64,000 bases of DNA from NCBI GenBank assembly GCA_947568835.1, contig OX387605.1, positions 16,186,418-16,250,417 of the forward strand. Reading direction: 5' to 3'. This DNA is from Protonemura montana. Lineage: Eukaryota; Arthropoda; Insecta; Plecoptera; Nemouridae. The notes under the pieces are model-generated. The model was not told the origin of the DNA. It did not search any database and saw only the letters and a list, made by a program, of their open reading frames with translations. The translations under genes and the position numbers were made by a program. Below, piece by piece: positions 47,747 through 60,100 of this stretch (position 1 is the stretch's first letter; every line of letters begins with the position of its first letter).

Positions 47747-47794
47747 GAGCTGATATTCCTGTCTTGATCAAACATGGACCATCTTCCGCCATAG
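47747..47794 (+). other. Candidate 48-bp internal exon
   Basis: Bounded by a strong acceptor (TTCTGTTTGTTTACAG) and donor (ATAG|GTAAGA). One of three frames is open and gives ADIPVLIKHGPSSAI plus one base, which faintly resembles the start of an Ig-type domain, but 16 residues prove nothing. It could equally be untranslated or fortuitous. Confidence 0.25.
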
Positions 47795-49429
47795 GTAAGA
47801 TTTCGTCGATCATTCTGACCGAATTGAAATTTATTTTAGTAGAGACTATAGCGAACAGTTTTCACTATTTTGTGCTTTTGAAACTATATTTTTGCATGAT
47901 TCTAATCAATACGCACTTTTTTAAAATAATTTCATTATTCAGTCATTTTTTATCAAACGGGTAATTTTAATAATTTTAAAATGTAAATCTGTACACCGGC
48001 ATGTTTTGTATGTGATGGATTTTATGGCAATAAACGATATTATTATTATTAGTATCTTATGTTTAAGGTACGGTAATACTTGGTAATACCTAATAGACAA
48101 TAACAAAAAGAATATATACCTACTCGTCTAAAAAAAATCACGATATCGCCCCGTGATTAATCATGAGCTTTTAACCATTGTGTTAGTGTGGATCACCGTC
48201 ATGCATACCAATTATTCAAAACATGGGTGGTCAAAATTCAAATTAACCGATCGGTAATGGGACTTTATGATTCTGAAACTTTTAAGGAGGCAAGTTTACG
48301 TTGAAACCCAATCGATCTCTTGCTAGGTAGAAAACGACAACGTAAAATCTAATAGCATGTCTTGACCACTTCACAGATCTTTAACCTGGTGTAGACAGCG
48401 TAGCGTTGAAAGCGCAACCGGCATGTTTTCATGCAATTAATTGACGTAATTGACACATTATTATTCCTGCCTCAATGTCAGTTCAGCTGTACGCTGGACA
48501 AACGCCAGAATGCAAATGACGATGAACCAACTTCACGGGAATCGCTAACATCGATTTTTGTAAAGCACATTCGAAAAATAATATTCACTAAGGTGTGCTC
48601 ATCATTTTGTGAATATGGTTGGGTTTTTTGCACTGAAAATTAATGAACTATCGCGCGTGGAGCCTCATTTTTGAATAGTTAATAGCCAAGAATTATATGT
48701 CAAGTTTGTATGTATTCGGTCGATCCATATGAGAAATACGGTTCGCTGTCAACTCGCAGTTTAATTCACCATGAAATTGTCGAAACGTGTGCTCAGTTTT
48801 TTGAAAATTCCTGTCGTTATTGTGTGGCTGGGTCGGGGCGATCGTGATGTCCACTTTTTTTGCTGACTCTCTATTCACCTTTTCATTCCACCACAAGTTC
48901 AATCAATGATGACAAAACGAGTTTCTTTTCCGCACGGGTTGCAGAAAATAGCTGTAAACAAAATTATATCGATGTGCCATTTCCGTGTGCCCTTTTGCTG
49001 GACTGCACGGCCTGCACATTTTCATTTTGGTGCGGTTTCAACGACTTTTAGCACATACAATTTTTAGCTGTCATGACAGACATTCGTGATTTCTTGCATG
49101 CGCTTCTAGCGAGCACGATATCTGTTAGCATGGACTCGTTTTGATACGCTGACAGTGTTTTTATTTAGTGAAAATTAATGAAATATGTCTCTCGTTCTCA
49201 ATATCAAAGCGGCAACTCCGAGCGTCAGAAAATCCTGCACCCCTCCAGTGGCGATACATCGTTCCGTGCCCACCCGAAATTCGATTCCCAACTCAATATA
49301 TGACCAGTATCGCATGGAAAAATGAGAAGGCGAATTGCAAACTGACTTAGTCTAAAATTACTGTTTAGCAACGGTAGCTAACAAAGGTGCTGTGAAAAAC
49401 AGTAATTGTTCTCCAGTTTCATGATTTAT

Positions 49430-49890
49430 GGTATGTTTTGGCATATTGTTTATTAATTTTGTATTGTATTGCATTGTTTTTATTTTCCATAAGATTATTA
49501 AACATGATATCGACTATTGTAAATTATAAACACATTAAAACTAATATCACAAACATAAGAATAAACAACACATAAAGATTAAACTTACTAAAACTAGAGA
49601 GTTAACGTCAAAGAATAAAACTCTTCTATTTCGTATAGCAGGTTGGCTAAGAGAGACTCTTGTATGCGATTTTTGAAAGTGTTAAAATTTGCTATCTTCA
49701 ATAGATAAAGCAGCGTATCAAACATTTGTATACCCGTATTATGTAAAAGTGTTAAATAGTGTCTTGGAATTACAAATTTTGCAGCACTTCTAGTGTGGTG
49801 ACAGTGAAAACCTGCGTTTGTTGATATTGATGTTCTATTTAAATAACTTAAAGAAAGTGTTTCCAAAACATATACTCTATGAAGGGTCAA
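49430..49890 (-). mobile_element. Non-LTR retrotransposon relic (end of reverse-transcriptase ORF and 3' tail)
   Basis: The minus frame 49890-49594 ends with the pattern seen at the C-terminus of CR1/Jockey-type ORF2 proteins: CHHTRSAAKFVIPRHYLTLL, then GIQMFDTLL, FKNRIQESLL and YEIEEFYSL before the stop. This matches the usual N-TR...PRH...FN.LP...FK..L....FY...EF layout. An AT-rich 3' region follows to about 49430. The catalytic part of the enzyme is not here, so the copy is 5'-truncated. Family assignment is from pattern recall. Confidence 0.5.
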
Positions 49891-49899
49891 AGTAAGTTT

Positions 49900-50740
49900 C
49901 CTTTAAACAATGATTAAATTTTTTATTAATGATTAATTAATTACATATTTATATATTTATATATATTTATAATTGATTAATTATTTAACAACGATATTTA
50001 AATGTCCTGATTACAATAGAATGTGTTCTGGGCATCCGAAGTAAATTAAATAAAAAAAAAATAAGCGAAATATTACTAAAGCAACGAATTATGAGCCTGG
50101 GCCCGGCATTAGGACTAGGCCCGCCACTGCGCCTAGTTCTTCGAGCGTCCTTCGCCTCTTGCCACTTAATCTTGTTTTCATCCTATCCATGACACACCCA
50201 ATCCATATCCGATTTTTCAATAAATGATAAACATCACAAAGCTAACGCACGCTATTAGTCAGCCGTCAGGCAGAAGCAAGTTAGGTATTTCATATATGGA
50301 AATGTTTAAGATTTCTGTAATATCACTGTAAAATTTTGTCCGTTTCTTATGTTGTGAACTAATACGTGAATATCGTCAATCAAAGTGTCTATCCAACATG
50401 CGCGAGCAGACCATTTCTTGTTTTATTAATTTTTATCCTTGGCTGCATCTTTTTTTTTGTTTTAATTTCAAATTTCACGGCTCTCAATTTAGTATTTTGC
50501 CATGCATCGATTATTCGTCACAGATCAGTTTCTCGTAAGTCACTGTCAATCATTTTTTTTCAGTAACGGAAGGTGTTGAAAAGATTGACTATAGCCAGCA
50601 TATTACGTCAAGTTAGAGTCTCAATCGCATGAAGCGTATCGCAACGCATCTTCTGTTAAACGAAGCGTTGCTAATGTCGTTAAACTTGCGCGAATGAGCG
50701 GTGTACGGATTGTTGAGCACGAGCCGCGAAAAAAACGGGG
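49900..50740. other. Intergenic stretch
   Basis: AT-rich, no recognised gene. Near 50642-50670 a short hairpin (GCAACGC with GCGTTGC, extended past one mismatch) lies just before the reverse-transcriptase-like fragment. Confidence 0.5.
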
Positions 50741-50751
50741 ACAGCACAATC

Positions 50752-50880
50752 GGGCCACCAACGGCGGTCTTTGCGCAAATACGGGTAATCTCACGGGGAC
50801 ACATTGCACCCAGAGGAAATATTTTAAATTCTGTCTACATAATTTTATATTTGGACGATTTTTGTTTAATCGGTAACACC
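50752..50880 (+). mobile_element. Reverse-transcriptase fragment, DIRS-like
   Basis: A + frame reads GPPTAVFAQIRVISRG, then about 18 residues, then YIILYLDDFCLIGNT. YLDD is the catalytic polymerase motif (the FxDD box), and the spacing from G-x-x-TA-x-x-F resembles DIRS/Ngaro-type enzymes, where GL-TAP-x-FT precedes YLDDF. Upstream and downstream frames are broken, so this is a relic. The match is by eye over about 43 residues. Confidence 0.4.
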
Positions 50881-50899
50881 TGAAGTTGAAATACCGATT

Positions 50900-53800
50900 C
50901 AGTGTAACCCCTTCATGCTTTCTACGTGCACATTGCATGTTAGCGACAATTATTCAATTGGTGTTGCATTTATTTGGTAAACGTAATATGGTAAAATCAC
51001 CTGCCAACCAATCCCTTGGGGGATAAATTATTAGTATCTAGACATAACCGGAGGAACGCTTTCGACATTTTAGACTTGCTCCATTTGAAATGAACTAAAT
51101 TTATAGGATTTAAATCATACAGAAGAGACGGTACAATAATTTTCAATTTGTATTTTTGACATTTCTATCTTTTCGGATTTCGTCGGTTATATATTATTTT
51201 AACTTCCGATTCGCACAAATCACTGCTCACGATAACTGTCCTGGCGTATTTTATTCCTGCCAGGATCGGTTGTCAATGCCCCAACGGTTTCTGAAGTAGA
51301 TTCAAAACGAACGCCATCACGGCAGCGCCGTTCTGCGCCATGTTTTACATTGGACCCTGTCTTTTGATAGCTTCTACGTGACGTAATCACCACCTCTTTT
51401 AATTTCCTGAAACGACCGTCCACCTTCTGATGGCGTTTATCATCATCTTGTCAGCACGTACGAAAATAATGCCCTCAGAAGAATCCTTTACACCGGGACT
51501 TTAGTTTTGACACTGATTTTGTGGTTTACCGAGAAGGCACCAAAAGCATTTTTATTTTGGATCGTATCTGCACAATGCAACTCAAGGAAGATTACCGTTC
51601 AAGCTACCTAAACTGTCCGCAAAAAGCAGAGGAAGAAGTTCAATAATGAGCGTTTTATACATGAAAAAGATGGGCGAACAAAGCATGAATGACTTCTTTT
51701 CTAGAGCGAATCAATTGAACCACATGATGGCACGTATTGTTAAAGCATGTTGGATGATAAAACGAATGTCCCATTAGATTTTATACTTGAATCCACTCTT
51801 GGTTAGCAAATGTCATGTAATCAGCGTAATGGGGACTGATTTGCAAGTAAGAATACTCTCCCACCTATAGCGAATATTATACAAAAATGTTCTCTCTATG
51901 AAACATGAATATTGCATGCCATTAAGTAAATCATGCCATTAGTTTTTAAAAGAGACAAAGTATAACTTTTTTTCTATCTGTTGTACCTCCTGCTATCCAA
52001 TGCATATTTCGCCAGGTCGTTTTGAAATGCAGATTCGCACTTCTGGGCTACCCACGCTAGATACCGGGGCTGACAGTCTTGGTAGGTATGCACCCCGCAG
52101 CACGAAACCATTCATGATAACCAGATGTTTTTCTTTCGCCGTGTTTCTTGCGCTAGATTTGCATACCAGAACCAGGGTTTCATGACGTGACCCTTGCCAG
52201 AGTTACCCGGTCAAGTGTTGGTAGCGCTGCCACAGTTTCCTGCCCTACGCTTCCTGTGCGAGCTGTCTTGATCCTTACAGGAATTAATTTGCATGTTTCA
52301 GGGATGAAGTAGGATCTAGCTAAAACACTTTGTTATATTACGTTGAAAATTCTGCTTATTTTAGTTATAAAATCTTTGAGGTGACAGTCAATCATTTGCT
52401 CCCTTTTTTTACTTACACCACAGATAGACAATCTGTGCTTACACCTTTCGAGTTTCTTTTAAACGGATCATGACCAATGAAGTGCTGGAATAGATGTGAG
52501 TTTTCGACGGTTTTCTGCCAACAGTGAAGGGGACACGGGGAAATTTAATTTTGACACTTGCTTTACTGTGTGTTTTTTTGTTGCAATTGTAATAACTTTA
52601 AAATTCAGGTCAATTTGCATTTTCGTTCTTTAGGTTTGTCCCCGACAAATCGTTTGTAAACGCTTGAAAATTGCTTGTATTACAAGGTAATACTACCAAA
52701 TGTAATTTAAAATTCCTGCAGTGAACATGCAAAAAATTGCCGTATTCCTATGTGTTTCTTACATAAAAAGTAGGAACACGGTAATTTGAAAAATAAAAGG
52801 CGTTGATACCCGCGTACATCCAGGACTACACACCACTGATACAGACTTACCCTTGCGGAAAAAGACTCGCGGGAAATGACACACAAGAAAGAATCGTAGA
52901 ACAACGTCTGCGGTTTTATAAGTTTATTCTTAGCTTAGTTATAAGGAAGAGATAGTAAAATTATAATTTAAGTTAAGTTCGTTTGGTCTAAAAATTACCG
53001 TTTATTCATTTTTTTAATCTTATTTTCATATAATGAATTCTTATTTGACGTGTTCAAAATTAACTTTTTGTAATTTTAAATATTTTTCCCCCCAACCAGT
53101 TAAAACAGTTTCTCATTAGCAAGATAATTCAACACAATTTCCTCCAGCTCTTTCGTGTAAAATTTCTCTTGCACGTAGGTACTATGCAAAATACGAGAAA
53201 CTTACAATCAGTCCTCGAGTCTACTGTTCTCTGTTCGTTCGTAGACATGTTTCCAACATTAGTCCATAAAATAGCTACCACAAGCAAAACATTGCCACCC
53301 CAAACCCTAATGATGTAGCGCCTTACACACTTTCACACAATCAGCAAATACCTCCACCCTTACAGTCTCTCCCGTCCAATTTTAATCGCATCCCGAGCAC
53401 TGAGCAGTTGAATCAACAGCTAATCACTTCGGCTAATGACTCACTGAATTAATGCTAGCCTCCTTTATTCTGAAACTCCTAAATCAGCACTTGTTTTATT
53501 CCCTTCCTCCCCTGCGTTGAGTCGTTTAGTTCACTATCGAGCCCCACTGGACCATGAACCACATTGAAACCTCTTGTCAAACGTCGTATGAATCTGGACA
53601 AGAATTTGATTATTGGTGAAATCGCATAGAACGATTCGAAATTGACAAATTGCTCTCGTGCAGTTTTTTGAAATGCAATTGGATCATGGCTTGATTATTC
53701 TCGTGCAAATCAATTCCACTTCGATGTGGTGCGTCAGCATTTCGTTTGGTTCATAAAAATGCAGATTTAAATTCCAATTTTGTTCCACATCTAATAATGG

Positions 53801-54900
53801 ATTCAGTCTTGAAAAAATGTGCATTTATTAAAATGCAAATTTCTCATCCCGTACATTTCGTCCGTCCTGAAACGTGCGGTAATGTATGACAAGAACTGGT
53901 TTAATTATTTTTTTTTTTCTTCAGCTATAAGCTATAGTCGTGAGAAAGTCTTGGCACCTTATCCGGCCACCTTTATCACAAGTAATTTTGCATTATGCAC
54001 TCTATAAATCAGTTCAATCTTGACCATTTTTCTTCTCATATACCTAGGAACGTCAAAGTATCTGTTACCGTATCCTGCTGCTTGTTGCTATCTTATCGAT
54101 AACACACGCAGTGCAACAGGACGACACTGTACTAATTTCTTTCGCAATTTACTCACATGCTAATTTGTAGTGTTGAAATGCTAAGTAAATCTGCATATCC
54201 TAATAGGGACACTATCTTTTAATTAGCCACCTTTATTAAGTATTCAGGAATCAGAACACACACATCGGCCTTCGTCCAGGCGTTTGTGGGACATTTGCGA
54301 ATTAGGTCGCTGATTGTCCAAGAGAAAAATTGCAGCTTTTATCAACTCACAGTGCAGCTAGTTGGATATTTAATGCGAGTTTTCCGTACTTGTGTAACTA
54401 TTTTAAAGCAAATAACAGAATACAATCTAATGACTGTTGCTGCACATATTTTCTGACTGAACTGACGTATTGATTTAGGTACCGTCTCATTGATTTTGGC
54501 ACTGCTTGCGGTTATGCCAAACTCAGACTTAGTTGGGATGAAAACTTGAAACTCAAATGCTCGGAACCAACCCAAACTAATTTTTCAAATTGCCTCAAAA
54601 GTAGTGACAGAGGACTACCACTTTGAGTTACTGCTGTTATCCTCACATGGCCCGAAGCACATTTCCCACCCGTCCGCAGAATTCATCCCATCGCTGGACG
54701 AAAACGAATTGCAATAGCGACGAAATGTTCGGACAGTTTCGCACCAAGCAATTGATGGGTAACGGGTTGGGAAGCCACTCGGTCCGGGTATTGTGTGCCC
54801 TCCGGTTTCTCTTTTCACGCGTCAGAACTGAAAAACGCAACAATTAACAATCGCACTGACAATCTAAAGCTTTTGTTACGCAAGTTTGGTACCATGATTG
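50900..54900. other. Gene-poor intergenic stretch
   Basis: No recognised gene. One structured hairpin at 52734-52787 is listed separately. Region 54615-54847 is GC-richer and open in several frames on both strands but resembles nothing known. Confidence 0.5.
52734..52787. repeat. Imperfect hairpin of pre-miRNA-like size
   Basis: 17-base arms (52734-52750 and 52771-52787) pair at 15 positions, with a second inner stem TATGT/ACATA and a small asymmetric bulge. The total is 54 bases. Size and shape allow a structured RNA, but no conservation evidence is available and MITE debris is as likely. Confidence 0.3.
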
Positions 54901-54919
54901 TGATTGCGTCTGTTGTCAG

Positions 54920-55044
54920 CTGAGATGAACGACGACGCGGAGATTTCAGTTCGCTGCAGACGGCGGCAGTCGTCGCTCGAGCTAGCGTCGCGACGCTTCA
55001 CCTTGTAGGCGCCGGCGTCGCGGCGGATGCTCAATCTGTAAACG
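54920..55044 (+). promoter_or_regulatory. CpG-rich leader-like segment ending in a splice donor
   Basis: About 125 bases dense in CpG (GACGACGCGG, GTCGCGACGC, GGCGTCGCGGCGG) end at AACG|GTGAGT, a good donor with GT at 55045. Short ATG frames inside close quickly (27 codons, then 4), as in a 5' untranslated exon. It could be the first exon of a gene whose next exon is at 61791-61837. Confidence 0.3.
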
Positions 55045-56513
55045 GTGAGTACCTCATATGACTTCTTTCGTTTCGTGATGATTGGTGTTGGTCTTTCAAC
55101 TGTTTTCTTGTATACACTATCGGGACTAAGGCGAAGATAAATTAATTGCAGATGTACTGTGTATGCGAATGGATTATTTTTGCCTTCAAAATAATTTTCA
55201 AACTCCATGCAGCTTGTAAGCGGTCCAAGTTTGTGTTGGAAGATGGTGTGGTCCGAGTGTACAGCATGGAACGAGAGCGCATGAAGGCCAAGATTCGTGT
55301 CTGTCCGTATATAGTGTGTAAATGGCTTTACGCACGGCTTTCGAAGGACGGTACACGTGCCATGCCATGGTACAACAATTTAAAGTGTATGATTCCATGG
55401 TAAAGCAAATTGAAGTTTATGTTACGGTGTTATTTATCCATACTCTAGCATTGATGAGATGCTTTGCGACAACTTAACACCCTCTCAAAGACAGCGAAGT
55501 TAATTTAAATTTCTCCTGACGAGCAAACGAAAGTTTCCAACAAACGGACGTTACATTGTGTCAGTGTGTAAGGTTTCATTATGAGACAAAACAAATTCAG
55601 TCTGAATTCGCTACCCCTTTGAGTTGCACCAGACAAAAGGTGCTGATGACGAGCTCAAATAGTCGACTTCAATGGAAATGTCGCTTGCGGTGACAATGTG
55701 CTCAAGTCGTTGACGCTAGAGGCACAACAACAGAAATGGCGTTAACGAGACGTTAGAACGAAGACGACGACGAAGAAGCCAGTTTGACTCTATATACCCC
55801 TAGTCTTAGTTTACGACATCTCTTCTTGAGACAATCTTCCCTTTTGTTTTCATTGCTTTTGTCTCGTCGTCTTTTCACCTTCGCTGAGCCTCGGCGTCGG
55901 CGTCGGCTGACAAAACGTTTTATCGACACAAATCCGCGACATCCTCGAGATCTGCAACGAGGCGGTTGGGACTAAAAGCCGGCCAAAGAGCTCTTCAAGA
56001 GACCACCGCCGTCTTTCTCGTTCGTGTCTTCGTTGCGGAGCCGACCGACGGCTAGGCCACACTCTGTCAAAATTATTTCTTCTCTCAGAAAAAAATACTT
56101 TAGCCGACTTCATATAGTTTTCCAGACGCCTTAATTTTCCAGAGTTCGTTAATAACGTCTAGCCACTTTCATTAGACTCGAGACAAAAGAAAATTGGGAA
56201 AACAAGTACGACTTGACCAGTAGACGTGAGTGGAAATGTTTCAGACTTGCTGTAACTCGTTATTAGTTTTCACTATCTATTTCTTGGATCCTTGCTGAAA
56301 GCGACGAAGATGATCATCTTGAATGCTAGTCAGTAGAAAAGCACTCGCGATCTGTCACGCGCCTTTGTTTATTCCTTTGCTGTCCTCTCAAATTCGCTTG
56401 CTGTATCGTGAGGCAGTTCATTCATTAGCATTCGTTTATTATTTAATCACTGTACGGTGGTTCTCCAGTCTTCATGAACATTCATGAACTTTTGAAATGT
56501 TCTCTGAGTCTAA

Positions 56514-57183
56514 TGGCCCGTTTAGTGCTACTGAAATAAACGTCGCGCGCAAACTTTGCGCGCAAAATAGTAGCGCGTTGGAACTTTGCGTGCAAATTAA
56601 CCATTTAGTGCTGCGCGAAAAAACTCCGCAAGCGGTCGAGCAAGTCCACAAAAATGGCGGACCATGATACGGCTGTCCGTCAGTGGCATGCAGAATGTGT
56701 TTATTTGTGGCAAATATGTTGCTATAATCTTGCTGTGCGCCACAGGAAAGCCAAAATTTTGATAGCTCTTTCGTCATTGACACCTCGACAAAGAAGCTGT
56801 CACGTACGTGAAATTTTACGTAATAGACGGAAACAAGGCGCCCACCTTAACCTAGTGGCTGAAATGCGGCTAAGTGACCAGCAGGGCTTTTTCAATTTTC
56901 ATCGTATGAAATACGATGTTGTACGATGTCTGAGTTGATTCCGATTTCCGAGCGCCTTGCGAAGATCAGAACCTATTCCGAATCTCGACTTTACAAGGCT
57001 GTATCTCGCGTACAAAATGTTGCGCGCGAAAAAAGTTCAACATGGTTGAAGTCTGAAACGCTGCCGAACAAAGTGGCGCGAGGTTTGTCACGTGACCATA
57101 GATCGAACTGTGATTGGCTGACCGCGATTATTTGCGCGCAAAGTTTGCGCGCGACGTTTATTTCAGTAGCACTAAACGGGCCA
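56514..57183 (+). mobile_element. PIF/Harbinger-type element with remnant transposase
   Basis: Terminal inverted repeats of 53 bases (56514-56566 and 57131-57183) match perfectly and begin TGGCCCGTTTAGTGC. The element is flanked on both sides by TAA (56511-56513, 57184-57186), a 3-base target duplication typical of PIF/Harbinger. From 56654 a + frame encodes MADHDTAVRQWHAECVYLWQ..., then REILRNRRKQGAH, LNLVAEMRLSDQQGFFNFHRM, resembling the HARBI1-like transposase N-terminus. It stops at 56938. A frame shifted by one (from 56926) continues with IPISERLAKIR, like the segment after the next helix. The DDE catalytic domain is missing, so the copy is non-autonomous. Identical arms suggest recent mobility. 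Confidence 0.85.
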
Positions 57184-57186
57184 TAA

Positions 57187-60100
57187 GGTACGAACGCTCG
57201 CTTGATTTATACCCAAGATTTCCTCTTGATATTTTCGTGTATCACGCGTTAACCTGATGAAGAATAAGTACAATCTGTATATCATTTAAGCAAGGAAGAA
57301 TATGTCGTTCATAGCCGAGGATTCATAAAGTTTTGGTAACGCAAAATTTAGCTGAGAGTTCACTTTTAAAAAACATGCGCATGATTTACCGTCTCATATT
57401 CCCAACATGTCACGTTGTTTTTTGTTCTAACTCGGGTAGGTTTTTTGTCAGAACGTGGGGACGACATATTATCATCATATTCTTTCTCATTTCACGTCTT
57501 CGCGTTCTCCTCTTCGTCTACGAATAAAGTAACGTCCTTCCTTATATTACAGCGGTCGCCCCATCTCTTATTCCAAACGGCGGGAGCATTTTATTCGAGG
57601 TCGCATCTTAACGGGGTAATGAGACTAATGCTTCAGCCTTATTTTCTTGGGGCTTACATCATAACTGGCTGCGTTTCGGCGGTTGAGACCAAGTCACGTT
57701 ATGGTACAAGGGATGGGTTTTAATGATCAAGTCAAGCCATTCAGACTCTCTAACGTATAATGGAACGATTCGGATGCTGGAAGCCTCGACGATTCTTACG
57801 TGGATATGCTAATCACCAGAGTGCTGTTTCAAAGCCGTTGCGGGGTTAAGAGGAATTCCACTTGCAGACGAAAATTCATTCACATTTGCCGGGAAAGGCC
57901 AAAGAGACCCCTAGTCAATGTGCCTGTCGACTTTGAATCGCCAAGCAAAGACGAATATTGTTTTAGATTGCGTGTCAAACTTAGTAAATAAGTTTTGAAA
58001 AATACTTGAAGCTTTTCATTTGTCGATATCCGAAATAATTTCGGCAGATAACTCATTTCGCCGATAAATCTTAAATGCTTAGCATTATACAGAAAAGAAC
58101 TTCCAAACGTTGAATGGAATTTAACTGCCTCTCTCAAAAGTCTCAATATCCTCTCGGCGCTCTTTCTATATCGGATGTCGTGGAAATGGAAAATGTATCT
58201 ATCAATGAAAAATGTGAAAAGCGCAAGTCCCACGGGTCGGTTGAATTGCTCTCGATTCGCCGAGCGTCGCGAGCGTCGCTGGAGGTCGGCGTCGTATCGC
58301 AGAGATTCGGTTCGTGAGTTTGCAGCCCACGCATTGATCTGTGATTCACATGTCTGTCTTATCGCCTGTGGGTGGGTGTCCGCCCACTCACCGCCCTTCG
58401 ATACACTAACCCCCATCGATCTCAGAGTCAGGAACCGCATAACATCATGGCTAGAGCACCGGGGAGCTTTTTACAATTCCTAGTCTGTCCGCAGAAATCA
58501 GCGCCCTTGAGCTGGCTTAAAAGTCCATGATAATATACGATTAATCCTTATGGGATTTTCTTTTATACTTGCGTCGGCTCCAATGTGTTTTAAATTTAAA
58601 CCATGGCCGTTTATGGCCGCTATGTTGACCGGATAAGAGCTCACATGAACGACTCCGCTAGATTCAGTGCAAATCTCCGTGCTTCCATGGCGTCCCACCA
58701 AGTCCCTCGAGAGTGCAGCTGGTGGCCAAATTCCAAATCTACATGAGAATCGTCGCTATATACGGTTACACTCTGCGGCGTGCACATGCATGCTCATCAG
58801 CCGGCTTATAATCTCCACAGCTTTCCCGATGCTCAAATCGGAAACGTAGCCTGCAGCGTAATCCGAGCCGAGCACGTCTTGTGTTTCCAAGCGTGCGTAT
58901 TCCTCACGGGACAACCATGTGTTTTTCGGACAACGGCTCCATGTTCCCGTTCGCGTACCTCGCCTGCGAAACCCCGCGTCGACAGCCGTGCGAGAGCCCT
59001 TTGGAGCGTGGCGATCGTCGCCACGACGAGAACCTTGCGACTCGTGAGAACTCCGTTCCACACCGCCGACAGACAATTGTATAGAGGGACCACGCCGCAG
59101 ACATTGGCATTCCACTCTCGTTATTACATTCCTCTCTTAGCGGTTTCCTTCCTGATCGACTCTGACCGGCCGACAGCAGCGTAGGGTGCGATTGTTAAAC
59201 CACACACTGTCGTCGCCGTAGCGCGCCAAACGAGCAAGCTCGTCAAAATCGAATTATCTTTGCGACCAGACTCCTAGTTCCGCCACATTTCGGCGCAATG
59301 TCAGGCCGAGCGTGTTCTTTACGGGCCGAAACACCAAGGGTCTTGGTCACACACCCCACGGGCTGTGATTTAAGTTAGGGATGGACGATGGGTCTGATTT
59401 AATTTCTCTGATAATCGGCGGCCAGCAGGCGAGTACGCGCGGCCGGTGCACCCGGGAAATTACTGCAATAACTAACGTCGGGGTTTGGGGTATTTTGGGG
59501 GCGGGGGAGACTGTAATTACCGATGTGCCCGAAGTGCGGTGCGGTAATGCAAGGTAGTGTATTATTCGTGATGTGCGCGTGTGCACACACAGCGTTTGCA
59601 GATTAGTACGCACGGCAGCGGAGGCGTTTAATCAGAAATGTAGAGACAACAACGCCCGGCGTCACTTGACTCCACGCTTACAGACAATCCAATTAAGCTA
59701 GTTTAATTACGAATTTAGATTGCTACCAAGGAATGAAACAGTGCGCGCTCACGGCTGCGTTTGATGGGAAAACATTTTCATCGGCAACGCTCCGTGCCCG
59801 ATTCGCTCCATTAAGCATTTTCAATTTTTGTTTTTAGATCTATTACGGTTTCCGCTCACAGAGAAACAAGTACTTCGTTTCCAACTCCATTTTCCTATAA
59901 CTCTGCGAAACACTTTAATTTCCCCATTCGCTTTTTGGAAACCATCTTTTGAAGGCGCCCCACTGCACATTACGCATTTACGTGCACGCGTCTAGCCGGC
60001 CGTTTAGTGCGTGCGCTGTGCTACGCACTTTCCTCCCATTTCCCCACAGCTTTCGTGTGCATTATTAAATGTGACGCGTCTTAGGTGGAGGGGCCGCCCT

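Larger units (their letters stand above)
45900..49430. other. Gene-poor intergenic stretch
   Basis: No recognised gene. Contains the 22-bp palindrome at 46415-46436 and a possible short exon at 47747-47794, both listed separately. The rest shows short, unrecognised frames. Confidence 0.5.

Noticed and set aside
57880-58440. Longest open frame in the window (186 codons, minus strand)
   Set aside because: No recognisable domain, no splice signals joined to it, crossed by other frames, and composition changes along its length. A frame of this length can arise by chance in a locally GC-rich stretch.
58756-59184. Several overlapping open frames on both strands
   Set aside because: Open frames on both strands at once reflect high GC and few stop codons. 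None matches a domain.
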